A stretch of 64,000 bases of DNA from Burkholderia sp. Ac-20365 (GTDB lineage: Bacteria > Pseudomonadota > Gammaproteobacteria > Burkholderiales > Burkholderiaceae): assembly GCF_017104715.1 (NCBI RefSeq), contig NZ_JAAGPI010000006.1, forward strand, positions 310,001 to 374,000. The letters run 5' to 3'. Every line of letters starts with the position of its first letter. The first letter of the stretch is position 1. The notes below the pieces were generated by a model that was not told the DNA's origin, made no database searches, and saw nothing but the letters and a program-made list of their open reading frames with translations. The translations under genes were made by a program, and so were the position numbers. Below are positions 1 through 9,489 of this stretch, piece by piece.

Positions 1-309
1 ACACGCCACTTGCAGTGCTACGGAGCGGACGTATGCGCGGTCCGCTGGTGCTGACGGGAGCAGCGGTGGGGCCGGATACAACTCGTCGAGATACTCGATG
101 ATTGCGAGAGACTGGGTGAGAACCTGTGTCCCATCTTCGAGCGCCGGAACCAGCCCGTCTGGATTGAGCTCACGATATACGCTGGAGAGCTGCTGCCCGC
201 CGCCTTTCAGGAGATGCACGGCGGCGTACTCATACGGCAGCCCTTTCAAGGCCAGCGCAATACGAACGCGATACGACGCGGAGCTTCGGAAGTAGCTATA
301 CAGCTTCAT
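1..309 (-). CDS. maiA: Maleylacetoacetate isomerase (zeta-class GST), 3' end cut by window edge
   Basis: About 103 N-terminal residues are visible; the gene continues beyond position 1. The translation starts MKLYSYFRSSASYRVRIALA, the thioredoxin-fold start of zeta-class glutathione transferases with the SSxxYRVRIAL signature around the catalytic serine. A glutathione-contact region follows (NPDGLVPALEDG, then QSLAIIEYLDE). The family isomerises maleylacetoacetate to fumarylacetoacetate using glutathione, the step between HmgA and FahA. Its ATG overlaps the TGA of fahA as ATGA, which indicates translational coupling in one operon. The identification is firm; only the missing C-terminus cannot be judged. 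Confidence 0.93.
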   Translation of the reverse strand, partial: MKLYSYFRSSASYRVRIALALKGLPYEYAAVHLLKGGGQQLSSVYRELNPDGLVPALEDGTQVLTQSLAIIEYLDELYPAPPLLPSAPADRAYVRSVALQVAC

Positions 310-1685
310 CCGTTATTCTCCGCAGCGACATCGAGGGCCGGCAGGATGGTCCCGACGCACGAGCCGAAGCCAACGCGATAGCCGTTACCCTGGCACCATC
401 CGCGAAGCGTCAATTCATCGCCATCTTCAAGAAACGCGCGTTCCTCGCCAGCACCGAGTTTGAGAGGCGTCTTTCCGTTCCACGTCAACTCGAGAAGGCT
501 ACCGAAGGTTCCGACGTTGTCGTGACTCGAATCCGATTTGGGTCCGCTGATAGTGCCGGAGCCCATGAGGTCGCCCACGCGGGTGTTGCAGCCCGACGAT
601 GTGTGATGTGCCAATTGTTGCGCCATCGACCAGTACATGTGCTTGAAATTGGTCCTGGCAATCGTCGTTGGCTTCGTCGCGGACTCGGGCTTCAACTGAA
701 CCTCAAGATTCATGTCGACACCTGCGTTGGCTGCGCCTCGCAGATATTCGAGCGGCTTCGGTTCCTGTTCTGGCTGCTCGACGCGAAACGGCGACAATGC
801 ATCCATCGTCACCACCCACGGCGAGATAGTAGTCGCGAAGCCTTTCGAGTTAAACGGGCCAAGCGGCTGATACTCCCATTGCTGAATGTCGCGGGCGCTC
901 CAGTCATTCAGCAGTACCATCCCGAACAGGTGGTCGTCCGCGTTCTTCGCAAAGATAGGGATTCCGAGCGTACTGCCGATGCCTACAAAGAAGCCGGTTT
1001 CGAGTTCGATGTCCAGCTTGCGGCTCGGCCCGTAAATTGGCCGTGCAGAACTCGGGTCCTTGCGTTGACCGTTAGGGCGTCGTACCGGCGTACCGCTGAC
1101 CACAACGGACGAAGCGCGCCCGTTGTAGCCAATGGGAATCTCGAGCCAGTTTGGCATCAGTGCATTTTCCGGGTCGCGGAACATACAACCAACATTCGTA
1201 GCGTGTTCGCGTGACGAGTAGAAGTCCGTGTAGCCAGGAATCTCGAAGGGCAGATGCATGACAGCATCTGACTGCCGGACCATTACACGCTCACGCATGT
1301 CATGGTCGTCACGCAACGTTGCCGCATCGGTCGAGAGTAGTGCCGACAGCTGGCTGCGTACACTTCTCCAGACGGGCTTGCCCAACTCTACGAAGTCGTT
1401 CAGCCGCTTTTGCCGGAAAACGCTCTTCGGATTTCCTTCGTCGTCCACGACCGTATAGGGCACCGCGAGCAAACGAGCGGACTCGAGCGCTGCAAGGTCA
1501 ACAATCCAGTCCCCGATTGCGACACCCACGCGTGCAAGGTTAGACCGGGCATCGGAAAAGACGCCGAACGGAAGGTTCTGGATTGGGAAGTCAGTGTCTT
1601 CAGTGTTGGCTGATTCGACCCAACTTTTGAGGTCTGCGCGGGTGGTCTCGGCCACTGAGCCCGCGTTGTCGGTAGTTGAAGTCAT
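306..1685 (-). CDS. fahA: Fumarylacetoacetase
   Basis: This 459-residue enzyme hydrolyses fumarylacetoacetate to fumarate and acetoacetate, the last step of homogentisate catabolism. Visible family signatures are GYTDFYSSREHATNVG (metal-binding Asp and catalytic His), LDIELETGFFVG (the ExE metal ligands), NDWSARDIQQWE and SKGFATTISPW (active-site Lys). The reading frame is open 45 bases further upstream, but the start chosen here (MTSTTDNAG) overlaps the hmgA stop as TGATG, the arrangement expected for coupled genes. Length fits the bacterial and eukaryotic FAH family. It lies between hmgA and maiA in one operon. Confidence 0.96.
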   Translation of the reverse strand: MTSTTDNAGSVAETTRADLKSWVESANTEDTDFPIQNLPFGVFSDARSNLARVGVAIGDWIVDLAALESARLLAVPYTVVDDEGNPKSVFRQKRLNDFVELGKPVWRSVRSQLSALLSTDAATLRDDHDMRERVMVRQSDAVMHLPFEIPGYTDFYSSREHATNVGCMFRDPENALMPNWLEIPIGYNGRASSVVVSGTPVRRPNGQRKDPSSARPIYGPSRKLDIELETGFFVGIGSTLGIPIFAKNADDHLFGMVLLNDWSARDIQQWEYQPLGPFNSKGFATTISPWVVTMDALSPFRVEQPEQEPKPLEYLRGAANAGVDMNLEVQLKPESATKPTTIARTNFKHMYWSMAQQLAHHTSSGCNTRVGDLMGSGTISGPKSDSSHDNVGTFGSLLELTWNGKTPLKLGAGEERAFLEDGDELTLRGWCQGNGYRVGFGSCVGTILPALDVAAENNG

Positions 1686-3091
1686 CACTGGTTTTCCGGG
1701 GTGAAGCGGTTGACGAGGCCTTGCCAGCATTCGAAATATTCGTTTTGAAGCTGGGACGTCTCGAGGGCAAATTGAGTTGGCTTGATGAGCGTACGGGTCT
1801 CAAACATAAACGCCATCGTCGAATCAACCTTGACGGGCTTCGAAGTGTCAGAGACTGAAGCTTTTTCGAATGTGCCTGCGTCTGGACCGTGACCCGACAT
1901 ACAGTTGTGGAGGCTCGCTCCACCGGGGACGAAGCCTTCTGCTTTGGCATCGTACTCGCCGTGAATCAGGCCCATGAACTCGCTAGCGACGTTCCGGTGA
2001 AACCATGGAGGACGGAAGGTATCCTCGCCGACGAGCCAGCGCGGCGGGAAGATGACGAAGTCGATGGTATCGACACCCGGTGTGTCGCTGGGAGACTGCA
2101 GCACCAGGAAGATAGACGGGTCTGGGTGGTCGAAGCTGATGGAGCCGATGGTGTTGAACAGGCGCAGGTCATACTTGTACGGTGCGTAGTTCCCATGCCA
2201 TGCGACGACGTCCAGCGGTGAATGGCCTATGTCGGCGCGCCACAGGTTGCCATTGAGCTTGGCGACAAGCTCGAAGTTTCCTTCACGCACTTCGTAAGCG
2301 GCGAGTGGAGTCAGGAAGTCGCGCGGATTGGCTAGGCCGTTGGAACCAATCGGACCCAGGTCGGGAAGGCGCAAGAGGGCGCCAAAGTTCTCACATATAT
2401 AGCCGCGCGCTTCGCCGTCCGGTAATTCGACGCGGAAGCGGACGCCGCGCGGAATGACTGCGATTTCTTGCGGGGCGACTTCGAGCAGACCCAACTCCGT
2501 CGCGATGCTCAGCCGGCCGGCCTGAGGGACAATCAGAAGTTCGCCGTCAGCGCTGTAGAAGAAGCGATTTGACATCGACTGATTGGCCGCATACAGATGA
2601 ATGGCGCACCCGACCATCGCATCGGCTGAGCCGTTTCCTGCCATCGTCACGAGGCCATCGACGAAATCGGTCGGTGTTGTGGGAATGGGCAAGGGGTCCC
2701 AACGCAGTTGGTCCGGCGGAGTAGGCGGGACGCGAGAGAAATCGCCAACAAGCTTGCTGTTTTCCAGAAGCCTAAAGGGCTTGTGGACGGCGGCAGGACG
2801 CACCCGATACAGCCAGGAACGTCGATTGTGAGAGCGCGGTGCCGTGAACGCGGTACCCGAGAGTTGCTCTGCATAGAGTCCGTAGGGTGCGCGCTGAGGC
2901 GAGTTACGACCGGCCGGCAGGGCGCCCGGCAGTGCCTCGGTCGCAAACTCGCAGCCAAACCCGGACTGATAGCCAACCGGATGCGCAGAATGTGCCGACG
3001 CCGACGACGCGCGCTTCAACTGCTCGTTACGTAGGGCTGCAGGCTGAATCGATTCGCGCCGAATAGATGCATCTTGCGTCGTTTGTTCCAC
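1685..3091 (-). CDS. hmgA: Homogentisate 1,2-dioxygenase
   Basis: This 468-residue ring-cleaving iron dioxygenase opens homogentisate to maleylacetoacetate. The N-terminal segment [19 protein letters not shown] is typical. The C-terminal iron site matches the family pattern: [11 protein letters not shown] supplies a His and a Glu, and SGHGPD supplies the second His. The start is GTG, with GGAG about nine bases upstream. The region before residue 35 is low complexity and less certain. It lies 72 bases downstream of the MBL-fold gene and overlaps fahA by one base, so all four are probably one transcript driven from the operator at 4191-4228. Confidence 0.96.
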   Translation of the reverse strand: MEQTTQDASIRRESIQPAALRNEQLKRASSASAHSAHPVGYQSGFGCEFATEALPGALPAGRNSPQRAPYGLYAEQLSGTAFTAPRSHNRRSWLYRVRPAAVHKPFRLLENSKLVGDFSRVPPTPPDQLRWDPLPIPTTPTDFVDGLVTMAGNGSADAMVGCAIHLYAANQSMSNRFFYSADGELLIVPQAGRLSIATELGLLEVAPQEIAVIPRGVRFRVELPDGEARGYICENFGALLRLPDLGPIGSNGLANPRDFLTPLAAYEVREGNFELVAKLNGNLWRADIGHSPLDVVAWHGNYAPYKYDLRLFNTIGSISFDHPDPSIFLVLQSPSDTPGVDTIDFVIFPPRWLVGEDTFRPPWFHRNVASEFMGLIHGEYDAKAEGFVPGGASLHNCMSGHGPDAGTFEKASVSDTSKPVKVDSTMAFMFETRTLIKPTQFALETSQLQNEYFECWQGLVNRFTPENQ

Positions 3092-3163
3092 TTTGAAACT
3101 CCAGATGGGTTATTCAATCCAGCGACGGCCGGAATTCATCTGCGGCCAAACCATCGCGAACGG

Positions 3164-4120
3164 TCAGCCTTCGAGCGTTTCCCACATTTCCTTGTCGCGC
3201 TGAGCGGTCCAGATACGCGGGTCGGGATACTGCGTGGCTTCGTCGTGTGCTCGGGTTACATCGAACGGCATGCAGTGGTCGAAGATGACCCAATCGCCGA
3301 ACTTCGGCTTGAGCGTGGAATAGGTCTCTTTGTAGATAGCATTGAGGTCCTTACCTTCGCTGGCACCCGACTTCACCGCGCTGTAAAGCTCGCTGATAAA
3401 GGCTCGCGTACCTGCGAGCCCGTCGGCGACTTCCTGAGGCGTCTTGAGTGCAGCGCCACGACCGGGGACGAGTTTTTCGGGCTTCAGTGCGGCAATGGCA
3501 TCGAGCGTGGCAGGCCAGTCCTGGAAGTACGCATCGCCTGCATACGGAGTTGCGCCGTATTCGACCAGGTCACCGGAGAGGAGCGTCTTTTCTTGCGGCA
3601 GCCAGACAACGGTGTCTCCCTTCGTGTGTCCGCGGCCCAGTTGCAGGATTTGCACCTCGAGCTTGCCCATCCAGAGCGTCATCTTTTTCTGGAAGGTCAA
3701 GGTCGGCCAGGTCAGACCCGGCACAGATTCAACCGCATTGAAGAGACGCGGAAAGCGTTCAATCTCGCTCTTCATGTCTTGCTCACCGCGTTCGACGATG
3801 AGGTCGTAGGTGTCCTGGCTGGCGATGATTTGCTCAGCGTTGTAGGCCGAGGCGCCGAGCACGCGGACCGCATGATAGTGGGTCAGCAGAACGTACTTGA
3901 TAGGCTTGTCACTGACTTCGCGGATGCGGCGGATAACGTCCTGAGCCATCACAGGCGTGGCCTGTGTATCGGCGACGAGCACAGCGTCGTCCCCAATGAT
4001 GATGCCGGTATTCGGGTCGCCTTCGGCGGTGTACGCGTACGCATGTTCGGAAAGCTGTTCGAACGTGACCTTCTTTTCTTCAACGTCCGCGTGGGAAGCA
4101 AACTTCTTTTCTGTCGCCAT
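3164..4120 (-). CDS. Metallo-beta-lactamase-fold hydrolase-like protein with altered zinc motif
   Basis: This 318-residue protein has the MBL fold. A beta-rich start ends in ADTQATPVMAQDVIRRI, followed by the motif region LLTHYHAVRVLGA, then GRGHTKGDTVVW and LLSGDLVEYG. The canonical HxHxDH reads HYHAVR, so the two HxH histidines are kept but Asp-His is replaced by Val-Arg. The later His and Asp positions are present. It may bind one metal or act on an unusual substrate. It is the first gene of the hmgA-fahA-maiA operon and sits directly behind a 38-bp inverted repeat. A role in ring cleavage or in a preceding hydrolysis step is inference. Confidence 0.85.
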   Translation of the reverse strand: MATEKKFASHADVEEKKVTFEQLSEHAYAYTAEGDPNTGIIIGDDAVLVADTQATPVMAQDVIRRIREVSDKPIKYVLLTHYHAVRVLGASAYNAEQIIASQDTYDLIVERGEQDMKSEIERFPRLFNAVESVPGLTWPTLTFQKKMTLWMGKLEVQILQLGRGHTKGDTVVWLPQEKTLLSGDLVEYGATPYAGDAYFQDWPATLDAIAALKPEKLVPGRGAALKTPQEVADGLAGTRAFISELYSAVKSGASEGKDLNAIYKETYSTLKPKFGDWVIFDHCMPFDVTRAHDEATQYPDPRIWTAQRDKEMWETLEG

Positions 4121-4725
4121 GGTAGGAGACCTCTACAGGAAAAATTGAAGGGACAGGGCGGGTTTTGTCCATCAACCCTGACGTTGAATGAATTATACAT
4201 AAGCGAACATAATCGCATATAGATAATTTCCCGTACGGGCGAAGGAGCTTTCCTGGCGGGGTGCTACTCGTGACGGCAGTCACCTGGGAGCGGTCAATAC
4301 CCGAAGAGCACAGCGCACCTGGACGCTGAAATTTCGCGGGGTGGACCGGGAGTGCAGGAAATGAGCGCCGGGACACGGGCCGAATCATGATGGCGCCTTC
4401 GCACGAGGAGCGCACGGATTCGGCAGCAGAAAGGGGCGAGTGCGGCGAAGGATTGCCGCGGAGAGTGCGGGTGGCGAAACCCACTGTCCGAGTTGGGGCG
4501 GTGCGGTGTTTCTGAATGTGCCTGTGGGCGCCGGCAAGGCTGGTGTCCGCGCTTTCAGTCGCGGAGCTGCCTTGGTTGCGAAATTGGTGGGCGACGAAAG
4601 TGCTTCACCGCAATTCGACAGCCGCAACTCCGGGATGGAGTGTCGGAACGGCGTGTCGGCGAGCGCCAGGGAAGTGAATGTTCATGTTGGGCTGCCGGCC
4701 GCTACCCCCGCCAGCCCGATGTCGA
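4121..4725. other. 605-bp intergenic region upstream of the hmgA operon
   Basis: This holds the promoter region for the minus-strand MBL-hmgA-fahA-maiA operon. It includes an AT-rich stretch at about 4185-4230 with the operator inverted repeat. The remaining part, 4240-4725, is GC-rich. It has only short, compositionally biased reading frames on both strands that resemble no family, so I see no gene there. It also contains the 3' end region of the minus-strand IclR gene. Confidence 0.6.
4191..4228. promoter_or_regulatory. Operator copy 1: 15-8-15 inverted repeat before the hmgA operon
   Basis: The left arm is AATTATACATAAGCG and the right arm is CGCATATAGATAATT, separated by exactly 8 bp. 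The arms pair at 12 of 15 positions. It ends 71 bp upstream of the MBL-fold gene start. The same architecture recurs at 7768, 7963, 10464, 14362 and 14542. It is probably the binding site of one or more of the three local IclR paralogues. Confidence 0.75.
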
Positions 4726-5535
4726 CTACGCTTCAGCGCCAGGTGCGGGCGAGTAGCCCAGTCGGTATGAGAGGTCGGAGGTCGTCTGTCGCAGGGTCGA
4801 GGCAAGCTCGCCGTCCCAGCGAGTGTCGAACGTGCCAGCCGGTCCGACGAGCGTGATGGCCAACGCTATCGACCCGTTAAACAGGAACACCGGTGCCGCG
4901 ATGGCGTTCACACCCGGCAACGGGTGGCCGGATGTTCGGGTCATTCCGTCTTCCCGAATTTTCTGGTATGTGCGGAACAACTCCTGTTTGTCGGCCGCTT
5001 TCAGGGCGGTCGCACCGCTGAGACGTATGCCTTCGTCGGCGAGCGCCTTCTGCACCAAGGGTTCTGGCATATAAGCGCCGAACAGCCGCCCGGTGGCGGT
5101 ATTTACAAGCGACATCACGGTGCCAACTCGGAGCGTGAGGTGAAGCGGGTAGGACGGGTCTTCCTGCCGGACGACCACCGGACCATTCGGACCCCAGGTC
5201 GTAAGGAAGACGCTTTGGCCGGTCTTCGACGCGAGCGCCAAAACGTCTGCTTCGGCTTCGCGTAGTGGATTCAATCGCTGCAGTCCGTACAAGCCTAGCC
5301 GCAGTGCGAGGGGACCTGGGGCATAATCGCCGGAAGGTTCCATCCGTTGCACCAGTTGGAGCTTGATGAGGCTTACCAGATAAGGGAAGAGCTTCGCAGG
5401 TGACATGCCCGTCACGCGCGAAACCTCCTTCAGTGGCATGGGCGACTCAGATTGCGTCAACGCCAGCAAAATTTCGCTACCCACTTCGACTGACTGAATT
5501 CCCCGTTGGGCTTTTTCGGTGCTTTCGGTGTCCAT
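4726..5535 (-). CDS. IclR-family transcriptional regulator (paralogue 1)
   Basis: This 269-residue protein has an N-terminal winged helix-turn-helix at about residues 20-75. It starts after AQRGIQSVEVGSEILLAL and includes PLKEVSRVTGMSPAKLFPYL. An IclR effector-binding domain follows, with the conserved GTVMSLVNTATGRLFGAY and LPGVNAIAAPVF segments. IclR proteins sense small aromatic or organic acids and repress or activate catabolic operons. It is transcribed toward the hmgA operon and diverges from the next IclR gene across 99 bp. It shares the QRGI..xEVG and PGPLxLRxGL blocks with the IclR genes at 5635 and 12503, so the three are paralogues. Confidence 0.92.
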   Translation of the reverse strand: MDTESTEKAQRGIQSVEVGSEILLALTQSESPMPLKEVSRVTGMSPAKLFPYLVSLIKLQLVQRMEPSGDYAPGPLALRLGLYGLQRLNPLREAEADVLALASKTGQSVFLTTWGPNGPVVVRQEDPSYPLHLTLRVGTVMSLVNTATGRLFGAYMPEPLVQKALADEGIRLSGATALKAADKQELFRTYQKIREDGMTRTSGHPLPGVNAIAAPVFLFNGSIALAITLVGPAGTFDTRWDGELASTLRQTTSDLSYRLGYSPAPGAEA

Positions 5536-5634
5536 TTGCGTATCTTGTCGGATTCAGAGTCCGGGTGTGCCTTGCGGTAAGCAGGAAGCCGGTAAAATCA
5601 GCGAATCGCGGTGTGTTCGTGCATAGAGGATTGC

Positions 5635-6468
5635 ATGGTAACGAAGCAGCAAGCAAAAGAAAATCCGGACAGTCACGACTCAAGTGCTCGCAAGGAGCAG
5701 CGGGGCATTCAGAGCATGGAAGTCGGTGGCCGCTTCCTGCAGTATCTTGCGGATGCCGGTGAGCCAGTGACGCTTGCGGAGCTCAGCGCCCGCAGTGGTA
5801 TCCCGACGAACCAGGTATTCACGTACATGGTTAGCCTGCTTCGCACTGGTTTGGTCAAACGTGACCCGGTCACCTTGCGTTTCGAACCTGGTCCTTTGTC
5901 TCTTCGGATGGGATTGCATGCCCTGCGCATGGTGCCTGCAGTCCGAAACGCGATGCAGCCGTCCATTGAGCTCGCGACACGCACTGAACAGAGTGTGCTG
6001 CTCGCCGCTTGGGGAGACCGAGGCCCGACAGTCCTTCAAAGTATTGAGCCTGCTGCTTCTTTGCACGCTGGCGTTCACGTGGGCACGGTCATGTCGCTCG
6101 TGCATTCTACGACCGGTCGCGTTTTCGCCGCCCACAAGCAAGCTCCCAAACTCGTCGAACGGGTCATGGCGGACATGGGGTCGCAGACTCCGGAGGGCGA
6201 GCACCTTACTGTTGCGCAGTTCGATGCCATTCTGGCGGACATTCGAAAACGCGGGCTCGCTCGCGGCGAAGGAATGCCAATTCCGGGCATCAACAGCATC
6301 AGCGCACCAGTGTTCGATAGCAACGGCGAGATTGTCCTCGTGCTGACGCTCTTCGGTGTTGCAGCGAACTTCGATGTCTCGTGGAAGGGGCCACTGGCGA
6401 CCAGTCTTCTCGAGACCACCAAACTGCTGACGGAAAAGAATTCGGGCCCTTCCGTACCGGTCGTCTAG
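5635..6468 (+). CDS. IclR-family transcriptional regulator (paralogue 2)
   Basis: This 277-residue protein has a winged HTH (VTLAELSARSGIPTNQVFTY) and then an IclR ligand-binding domain (HVGTVMSLVHSTTGRVFAAH, MPIPGINSISAPVF). I chose the ATG at 5635, which has AGAGGA just upstream, over the ATG at 5611. Its N-terminal half is very close to the IclR at 12503 (shared EQRGI..MEVGG..LQYLADAG and NQVFTYMVSL), which points to duplication within this cluster. The effector is unknown; a ring-cleavage intermediate or the peripheral substrate is likely, by family precedent. Confidence 0.92.
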   Translation: MVTKQQAKENPDSHDSSARKEQRGIQSMEVGGRFLQYLADAGEPVTLAELSARSGIPTNQVFTYMVSLLRTGLVKRDPVTLRFEPGPLSLRMGLHALRMVPAVRNAMQPSIELATRTEQSVLLAAWGDRGPTVLQSIEPAASLHAGVHVGTVMSLVHSTTGRVFAAHKQAPKLVERVMADMGSQTPEGEHLTVAQFDAILADIRKRGLARGEGMPIPGINSISAPVFDSNGEIVLVLTLFGVAANFDVSWKGPLATSLLETTKLLTEKNSGPSVPVV

Positions 6469-6549
6469 CCGAAGGACCGTATTTCGGCAGGGTCGCTGTG
6501 ACCACGTGGCAACTGGCTCCGCCGAATACGTCTGGATTAATGACATAGG

Positions 6550-7719
6550 TCATGTCCTCGCCAGTTGCCCGGCTTGGCGGGAAACGAGCGAAGAGAACGC
6601 GAAGGCCAGAACGAGAAGGCCAGAGGCGCTGCAGATAAAGACAGGTGGTGCAGAAAACCTGTCGATGAACCACGCCGCGCAAGCGACGCCGAGCGATTGC
6701 CCGAAGAAAAGAAAGCAAGAAAAGAGAGATACGGCGGTTCCACGCATCTCGGGCGCCATCTGTGTGGCGTGAGTTTGCAAGGTATTGTGCAACGCGTAAA
6801 AGCCGAAGCCGGCCAGGAAGCAGCAGAGAGCTGCCAGCCACCAGTTACTTAGAACTGCAAGTCCGCCGTAGGAAGCCGCCAAGCACGCACCGCCTAGCCG
6901 CGCGAGATTCGCTTCTCCAAGTCGATGGACGAGTCGACGCGCGCAGCGGCTGTAGAGGAGGCCGCCGACTCCGTAAAGCGCCACGATGCCGCCCGCTCTC
7001 GACATCGGGATGTCAAACACAGCGTGCAAATAGCTTGGAATGAAGGACAAGGCGCTGAACGCGAGCGAACCCTCGATGAAGGTTACAAGAAGCACTGTTC
7101 GAGCCCACGGAATCGTCAATACTTCAATTGCCCGGGTGGCGAACCGGCCACCCGACAATGCATCGTTCGTGTCGGAGCCATGGTCTTCACGCATCACGAG
7201 GATTCCGGCGACGAGGCAAATTGCAGCGAGCGACGCAAATGGAGCTCGCCAATCGAAGGCGTCAGCGAGCAACGCTCCAAGCCATTGGCCCGCAATCATC
7301 CCGAAAACTGTTGCACCGAGTAGCCGCGCGAGAACCTCCTGGCGCCGCTCGTACGGGACCTTGTCACCAATCCACGCCATTGTTAGCGGCACGATTCCCG
7401 CAGCCGATGCGCCAGAGAGCACGCGAGCCGCGACGAGATGACCCATATGAAGGGATAGGGCTGCGCCAAGATTGCCGGCGGTGCATGCCAGCGTTGCCAG
7501 TGCTATTACGCGTATTTTCCCGAACCGGTCGCCGACAGGGCCGAACACGAGCTGCATAACCCCATACGCGAGAGCAAACGCCGAGATGGCCTGGGCCGCA
7601 TGACCCATCGTTACACCAAAGTCAGCCTGCAACGACGGTAGCAGCGAATCGCAGACCCGCATCGACGCCATGCTGGCAAAGCAGCACGTACTCAGAAGCC
7701 ACAACATTCTCGCGGACAA
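6550..7719 (-). CDS. MFS transporter (drug:proton antiporter-like)
   Basis: This 389-residue membrane protein has about 12 predicted hydrophobic helices. It carries the MFS signature between helices 2 and 3 (GPVGDRFGKIRVIALATL) and helix-4 residues typical of 12-TM exporters (ARVLSGASAAGIVPLTMAWIGD). The start is MSARMLWLLSTCC. Its promoter region holds operator copy 2, whose near edge is 49 bp from the start codon, so it probably belongs to the same regulon as hmgA. Its substrate may be the catabolic substrate or a toxic intermediate; direction of transport cannot be told from the sequence. It converges on the IclR gene that ends at 6468. Confidence 0.88.
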   Translation of the reverse strand: MSARMLWLLSTCCFASMASMRVCDSLLPSLQADFGVTMGHAAQAISAFALAYGVMQLVFGPVGDRFGKIRVIALATLACTAGNLGAALSLHMGHLVAARVLSGASAAGIVPLTMAWIGDKVPYERRQEVLARLLGATVFGMIAGQWLGALLADAFDWRAPFASLAAICLVAGILVMREDHGSDTNDALSGGRFATRAIEVLTIPWARTVLLVTFIEGSLAFSALSFIPSYLHAVFDIPMSRAGGIVALYGVGGLLYSRCARRLVHRLGEANLARLGGACLAASYGGLAVLSNWWLAALCCFLAGFGFYALHNTLQTHATQMAPEMRGTAVSLFSCFLFFGQSLGVACAAWFIDRFSAPPVFICSASGLLVLAFAFSSLVSRQAGQLART

Positions 7720-7767
7720 GTCGGCTCTCCATGTAGGTCAGAAGGCGCGTGAAGATACTTTCTGATT

Positions 7768-7805
7768 AATTATATATATGCAACAAAATACGTATACATC
7801 GAATT
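7768..7805. promoter_or_regulatory. Operator copy 2: 15-8-15 inverted repeat before the minus-strand MFS gene
   Basis: The left arm is AATTATATATATGCA and the right arm is CGTATACATCGAATT, with an 8-bp spacer. Arm pairing is about 10 of 15 and spacing is identical to copies 1, 3, 4, 5 and 6. It lies 49 bp upstream of the MFS start at 7719. Confidence 0.65.
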
Positions 7806-7962
7806 TTCCCTGATGTGATGTTTTTCCCGAAGCGACGGGGGTGTTTTGGGGTGTAGACGGGCGAATAGCTTCGGCAATTGAACCAATCTTAACGCTGACC
7901 GGGGTTAACCCTGACTTTGGTGCCGCGGGAGTGCTTAGCGGATAGGGCTAGGTAAAAACGAG

Positions 7963-8000
7963 AATTACATATATGCGAAGTGAAGCGCTAATATGTAATC
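7963..8000. promoter_or_regulatory. Operator copy 3: best-conserved inverted repeat, before the plus-strand MFS gene
   Basis: The left arm is AATTACATATATGCG and the right arm is CGCTAATATGTAATC, with an 8-bp spacer. The outer 9 bp (ATTACATAT and ATATGTAAT) are perfectly complementary. It lies 120 bp upstream of the MFS start at 8120. Confidence 0.75.
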
Positions 8001-8119
8001 AAGAAGCGTGAACCTGCCATGGTGCGGTTGCCTTCTAAGTGGGTCAGCAGTCAGTCGAACGGCGTGACTACTTCGACCGATAGCGGCCACAACTGAGAAT
8101 AACTGCACTGGAGATTCTG

Positions 8120-9463
8120 ATGACAACGCGAAGTTCAGTCGGCGCAGTCCCGACACCGGCAACTCCCCCCTCTGTCGGCACGTCCGATGACAGTCTTTTT
8201 CGCAAAGTAACGCTACGCATCATCCCGTTCCTCTTCTTCTGTTACGTCGTAGCCATTCTTGATAGAAGCAACGTCGGCTTCGCTCAATTGCAGATGAAGC
8301 ATGACCTGTCGTTCACGGACGCTGCATACAGCCTGGGGGCGGTGTTTTTCTTTGTTGGTTACGTCTTGTTCGAAGTGCCCAGCAATATGCTCCTGCATAA
8401 ATTCGGCGCAAGAAAAACCTTCGCGCGAATCATGGTGCTGTGGGGCGCGGCTTCGGTCATGATGGTTGCGGTGTCTACCAGCACGCAGTTCTACGTTCTG
8501 CGTTTTCTGCTTGGTGTGTTCGAAGCTGGCTTCTTTCCGGGCATTGTCTTCTATCTGACTTTCTGGTTTCCGGCACGCCGTCGTGCAGGCGCACTCTCAA
8601 TCTTCTATGCGGGTGTCGCCGTAGCGGGTGTGCTTGGCGGCCTCGTGTCCGGCGGGATTATGCGCGGCATGGACGGGGTGCACGGAATTCATGGCTGGCA
8701 ATGGATGCTTGCCATTGAAGGTGCGCCGGCAATCATCCTTGGAGTCATCGCATACTTCTATCTGAAGGACAAGCCGGCAAATGCGTCATGGCTTGGCGCT
8801 AACGAGAAGCGGCGTCTGGAAGAGTTGCTTGCGTTCGAAGGAAAGCCCGACGAGCATAGCCACTCGCTGCTTGATGCCGTGCGTAACCCGTATGTTTATC
8901 TGTTTGCCTTCGTATACTTCTGTCTGACGTCGGCGATTCTTCTGCTCCTCTTCTGGATGCCGACGATGATTAAGGAGTTTGGCATCACGGACATTGTCCA
9001 GATTAGCTTGTACTCGGCAATTCCGAATGCAATCGGCGCTGTCGGCGTCATCCTGATTGCCCGACGCTCTGACCGGCGCAATGAGCGCAAGTGGCACTTT
9101 GTCGTGTGCGGTGCTATTGCAGCCGCGGCACTGTCCTTACTGACTGCGCACGGTATCGGATTCACAGTGTCCATGGCGCTGTTGACGGCTGCGGCGGTGT
9201 CTGTGTACGCGGCTCACCCAATCTTCTGGTCTGTGCCTGCGACTTTCTTCCGCGGTCCCAATGCCGCGGCGAGCATCGCGCTGGTGAGCAGTATCGGTGT
9301 ATCGAGCGGGACCATCACCCCGTACCTCATCGGTCTCATCAAGACCTACACGGGAAGCATGAGCAACGCTTTCTACTTCATCGCGGTTCTTCTGGCCGTT
9401 GCCTGTGTGGCGATGGCGTATGCACTGAGATTCGAGCGCGCTGGCAATACGCAAAAAGCGTAA
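8120..9463 (+). CDS. MFS transporter, anion:cation symporter type
   Basis: This 447-residue, roughly 12-helix permease resembles the anion:cation symporter group that takes up organic and aromatic acids. The first helix LRIIPFLFFCYVVAILDRSN, the helix 2-3 region FEVPSNMLLHKFGARKTFAR and helix 4-5 (FLLGVFEAGFFPGIVFYLTF) are classic for that group. About 30 polar residues precede helix 1. It is probably the uptake system for the acid catabolised by this cluster; the substrate itself is not readable. Operator copy 3 lies upstream and a hairpin at 9490-9513 follows. Confidence 0.92.
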   Translation: MTTRSSVGAVPTPATPPSVGTSDDSLFRKVTLRIIPFLFFCYVVAILDRSNVGFAQLQMKHDLSFTDAAYSLGAVFFFVGYVLFEVPSNMLLHKFGARKTFARIMVLWGAASVMMVAVSTSTQFYVLRFLLGVFEAGFFPGIVFYLTFWFPARRRAGALSIFYAGVAVAGVLGGLVSGGIMRGMDGVHGIHGWQWMLAIEGAPAIILGVIAYFYLKDKPANASWLGANEKRRLEELLAFEGKPDEHSHSLLDAVRNPYVYLFAFVYFCLTSAILLLLFWMPTMIKEFGITDIVQISLYSAIPNAIGAVGVILIARRSDRRNERKWHFVVCGAIAAAALSLLTAHGIGFTVSMALLTAAAVSVYAAHPIFWSVPATFFRGPNAAASIALVSSIGVSSGTITPYLIGLIKTYTGSMSNAFYFIAVLLAVACVAMAYALRFERAGNTQKA

Positions 9464-9489
9464 ATCAAAGGCTGAACATGAAGTAACGC

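Larger units (their letters stand above)
7720..8119. other. 400-bp divergent promoter region with two operator copies
   Basis: This lies between two divergent MFS genes and carries no gene. It is AT-rich at 7760-7815 and 7960-8000, where the two 38-bp inverted repeats sit. One is close to each gene, consistent with separate control of each direction. Confidence 0.7.

Noticed and set aside
3074..4222. A 382-residue open frame on the plus strand antisense to the MBL gene
   Set aside because: It is a shadow of high-GC coding sequence: no RBS, no family resemblance, and the opposite frame is a clear MBL-fold protein.
5680..6546. A 288-residue frame antisense to the second IclR gene
   Set aside because: Shadow frame; the IclR signatures on the plus strand are unambiguous.
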